A stretch of 64,000 nt of DNA, taken from the NCBI GenBank assembly GCA_040756735.1, contig JBFLYC010000014.1, positions 1 through 64,000 on the forward strand, in the 5' to 3' direction. Both the position numbers and the translations under genes were made by a program. The notes beneath the pieces were generated by a model, which did no database searches, had not been told where the DNA came from, and saw nothing but the letters and a program-made list of their open reading frames with translations. The DNA comes from JBFLYC01 sp040756735 (GTDB lineage: Bacteria; Bacillota; DSM-16504; Desulfitibacterales; Desulfitibacteraceae). Position 1 is the stretch's first letter, and every line of letters begins with the position of its first letter. Positions 61,845 to 64,000 of this stretch are shown here, piece after piece.

Positions 61845-63119
61845 TTAACGGTGTATTTTTTTTAAATGTCTTACTGCATAACTTAGTGCCCCTTGTCCTC
61901 CAAAGCCTCCTGCCTTTGTAACAATAGGTATATCTTGATACTTGCCGCCTATTATTCTGCCAATGGGAATGCCCGGCATGATCTCCGCTTCCACACAAAT
62001 ACCTGTTGCTCCTAACGCCTGGAGGATTTCTATGGCAGTATCTCCTCCAGTTATAACAAGCCCCTCAATGGGTATTTGTCTTAAAACTTGATCTGTTATT
62101 CTTCCCAGTTCCTTCCCAATCTGGCGGAAGGAGCTAACCGGGCAATTGCCGTTATCCTTAATCAGATCCATACTGCTTCTGTATGTTGTTAGAACAACAT
62201 CCTTGCCAATTCTCAAATGGTCAACAATGCTGCAAACAGTAGAATCTATATATAGAGACCTATTATCTTCCTGGGATAAGGCTGCCTTTGGATCCATGAA
62301 TACCAATGCAGTTTGTTTATTGGAAGTAAAGTGTTCCATCTGATCAATATTGGCAGAATTAGTACTCCCAACTATGGTGAGCACTGATTTGTATGTTTTT
62401 TTCAAGGGGTGTTGATTTTGCAGGTGAAACAGCCAGGATGAAGCCATGCCTGCTGAACCACAAAATAGGATCTTGTTGGGGAAAACACTTTCAAGCTCGC
62501 TTAGAGTATGGAGGTCATGGTCTGTTACACCATCAGCTACTAAAATTGTAGGGGGGCCTTTTAAGTAAGCGTCTATTTTCTCAATCATCTGGTCAAGGTT
62601 AAAAACAGTTTGTAGATCTAGAGGCTCTATGGGCAGTTTTGTCTGCTTGCCAAGATACTTGAGCATATATGATTCTGTAATGGGGAAAATAGGATCTGTT
62701 GCCAGAGGGGTCTTTTCTACAGGTCTTCCGTCAACCAATAAATATCCCCCTACCACGATCCTCTTGTTGGCAGGATAAGATGAACAAATAATACATAATG
62801 AATACCCTAATTGATCCATCACCGTTTCTACTTCTAATCCTATATGCCCTCTCCAGGTGGAATCAATTTTTTTATAGACCTTCTTTACTCCTAATTCCTG
62901 CAATAAATGGCAGGCGTCTTTTACCCGATGATAGGCCTCATTAACAGCCGCATTCCTGCTGTCTGTCGCAACTGCAATTGCTTCAAACTCATCTACATTA
63001 AAATCTTGAATATTCTGGCTGTGCAGAAGAACCCCGCTCTTATAACCTTTCTCTGCAAACTGCACTGCCGTGTCGCAAGCGCCTGTCAAATCATCAGCAA
63101 TAATTCCATAAATAGGCAT
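61845..63119 (-). CDS. four-carbon acid sugar kinase (DUF1537 family)
   Basis: ATP-dependent kinase of the DtnK/OtnK group that phosphorylates tetronates at O4. N-terminal YGIIADDLTGACDTAVQFAEKGY, KVYKKIDSTWRGHIGLEVE, YPANKRIVVGGYLLVDGRPVEKTPLA. C-terminal domain VITGGDTAIEILQALGATGI and IVTKAGGFGGQGALSYAV. ATG 63119 follows GAGGTGA; the longer frame to 63164 would lie in the promoter. First gene of the sigma-54 operon. Confidence 0.9.
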   Translation of the reverse strand: MPIYGIIADDLTGACDTAVQFAEKGYKSGVLLHSQNIQDFNVDEFEAIAVATDSRNAAVNEAYHRVKDACHLLQELGVKKVYKKIDSTWRGHIGLEVETVMDQLGYSLCIICSSYPANKRIVVGGYLLVDGRPVEKTPLATDPIFPITESYMLKYLGKQTKLPIEPLDLQTVFNLDQMIEKIDAYLKGPPTILVADGVTDHDLHTLSELESVFPNKILFCGSAGMASSWLFHLQNQHPLKKTYKSVLTIVGSTNSANIDQMEHFTSNKQTALVFMDPKAALSQEDNRSLYIDSTVCSIVDHLRIGKDVVLTTYRSSMDLIKDNGNCPVSSFRQIGKELGRITDQVLRQIPIEGLVITGGDTAIEILQALGATGICVEAEIMPGIPIGRIIGGKYQDIPIVTKAGGFGGQGALSYAVRHLKKIHR

Positions 63120-63146
63120 GTACCCATCACCTCTATCACAGATATG

Positions 63147-63163
63147 ATGCAAGTACCATGCCA
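63147..63163 (-). promoter_or_regulatory. sigma-54 (RpoN) promoter of the tetronate operon
   Basis: Minus strand TGGCAT-GGTAC-TTGCAT, matching the -24/-12 consensus with GG and GC ten bases apart. The expected start lies near 63136, giving a leader of about 18 bases that holds the ribosome binding site. Confidence 0.88.
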
Positions 63164-63248
63164 TATCCTGCCTGTTCCAGTCTATTGCATGTACTGCAAC
63201 AGCTTTAAAGGAAAGCAGTTGTCATGTAAAAATATATAACAAGGTAAT

Positions 63249-63276
63249 TGAAACAGACTTGAAACAAATATGAAAC
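63249..63276. promoter_or_regulatory. three phased repeats, probable enhancer for the sigma-54 activator
   Basis: TGAAAC at 63249, 63260 and 63271 (GTTTCA on the minus strand), exactly 11 bases apart, so on one DNA face. They lie about 85-115 bases upstream of the -24 element and just past the activator's stop codon. Confidence 0.65.
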
Positions 63277-63277
63277 A

Positions 63278-64000
63278 TTAATGCTGCTGCCACTTTTTCA
63301 GCCTTCTCCAAAGGGTAGTACGACTGATTCCAAGAAGCTCAGCTGTCCTGGTTAGATTTCCACCAGTCTGTAAAATGGCAGCAACCAAATCTTCATCGCT
63401 CATCATATTAGGCGGCCTTTCACCCTTGCCGGAGGCAGCGGGCTGCGAACCATGTCTTGAAGCTATTATCTGCTGCAAGGCGTCTCGAACAAGTTCAACT
63501 GTAATCTCTTTACCCTCAGCAAGCACAACAAGTTGTTCAATGAAGTTTTTTAATTCTCTGACATTACCGGGCCAGGAATATTCCATTAAAGAATCAAAAG
63601 CTTTCTTGGCTGCTTGTACTGAAGGGCCAATCTCATTCAAAAAGTATTTTGCCAGGGCAAGTATATCCTTTTTCCGTTCTCTGAGCGGCGGTATGGTTAA
63701 TGGAAGAACATTTATTCTATAATACAAGTCTTCTCTAAAGTTGCCCTGGGATACTTCATACCACAAATCTTTATTAGTAGCAGCAATAACCCTAATATCT
63801 ACAGGAATAACCTTATCATCACCCAGCCGGCTGACCTCTTTCTCCTGCAGAACCCGCAATAATTTTGCCTGAACTTTTAAGGACATTTCAGCAACCTCAT
63901 CCAAAAAAATAGTGCCCTTGTGAGACAACTCAAATAGTCCGGTTTTGCCTCCCTTACGCGCATCAGTAAAACTACCTTCTACATATCCAAAAAGTTCACT
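63278..64000 (-). CDS. sigma-54-dependent enhancer-binding regulator (partial, 5' end outside window)
   Basis: The frame is open to the window edge. Visible are part of the AAA+ domain (ELFGYVEGSFTDARKGGKTGLFEL in the sigma-54 contact loop, GTIFLDEVAEMS Walker B, LRVLQEKEVSRLGDDK, RIIAATNKDL-type sensor, REDLYYRINVLPLTIPPLRER, YSWPGNVRELKNFIEQLVVLA). A Fis-type HTH follows (LTRTAELLGISRTTLWRRLKKW). The usual GAFTGA loop is GSFTDA. The N-terminal sensory domain is not in the window. It probably activates the adjacent tetronate operon. Confidence 0.93.
   Translation of the reverse strand, partial: SELFGYVEGSFTDARKGGKTGLFELSHKGTIFLDEVAEMSLKVQAKLLRVLQEKEVSRLGDDKVIPVDIRVIAATNKDLWYEVSQGNFREDLYYRINVLPLTIPPLRERKKDILALAKYFLNEIGPSVQAAKKAFDSLMEYSWPGNVRELKNFIEQLVVLAEGKEITVELVRDALQQIIASRHGSQPAASGKGERPPNMMSDEDLVAAILQTGGNLTRTAELLGISRTTLWRRLKKWQQH

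Overview
The window looks like chromosomal DNA of an anaerobic, spore-lineage Firmicute (class Clostridia, Peptococcaceae-like). This is inference from gene content: strong AGGAGG ribosome binding sites with ATG/GTG/TTG starts, moderate-to-low GC, an oxygen-independent (cbi-type) cobalamin pathway, a SCIFF-peptide maturase, SPOCS-like small proteins, TRAP/TTT transporters and a sigma-54 regulator. Almost all genes lie on the minus strand. No rRNA, CRISPR array, transposase gene or replication origin was seen. One tRNA-Gly(CCC) is present.

Layout. 0-3.8 kb: an interrupted small gene, a PLD-type nuclease, an LD-carboxypeptidase, a nucleoside hydrolase and transporter remnants. 3.8-12.1 kb: a catabolic operon for unsaturated uronates / 2-keto-3-deoxygluconate (iclR, kduD, Zn-dehydrogenase, frameshifted kduI, kdgK, eda) led by a tripartite tricarboxylate-type transporter (tctCBA), with a candidate IclR operator upstream. 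12.4-13.2 kb: two related small proteins. 13.2-18 kb: TRAP transporter dctPQM with a structured leader, then malate:quinone oxidoreductase. 18-28.5 kb: housekeeping and envelope genes (rlmH, htrA, BON protein, a metallopeptidase, a HU-MinD fusion, rodZ-like, copZ-like, ttcA-like, trxB, LysM/G5/M23 peptidase). 28.7-31.7 kb: cobalt ECF transporter cbiMNQO under a cobalamin riboswitch. 31.8-34.4 kb: ccdA-tlpA-scfB. 34.7-37.8 kb: accessory patch (DUF488 gene with a frameshifted partner, tRNA-Gly, lipoprotein, PIN/RHH toxin-antitoxin). 37.8-54.8 kb: 19 cobalamin biosynthesis genes behind two more cobalamin riboswitches. 55.7-64 kb: QueG-like protein and a sigma-54-controlled operon for a four-carbon sugar acid (DUF1537 kinase, PdxA2, LarA-family protein, TRAP transporter) with its enhancer-binding regulator running off the window end.

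How it works together: cobalt import, corrin ring synthesis, amidation, adenosylation and nucleotide-loop assembly are all encoded here, and the three riboswitches would shut the transporter, the main cbi operon and cobT when cobalamin is plentiful. Two sugar-acid operons feed central metabolism, one through KDPG aldolase and one through oxidative decarboxylation of a phosphorylated tetronate.

Most notable: a family of small non-coding elements ending in GGGGACA/TGTCCCC sits just downstream of the terminator of all three cobalamin riboswitches and of one further gene. Other points of interest are a single-chain HU-MinD protein, an orphan SCIFF maturase beside CcdA and a thioredoxin, a complete sigma-54 promoter with three helically phased upstream repeats, and kduI broken exactly at an A7 slippery site.
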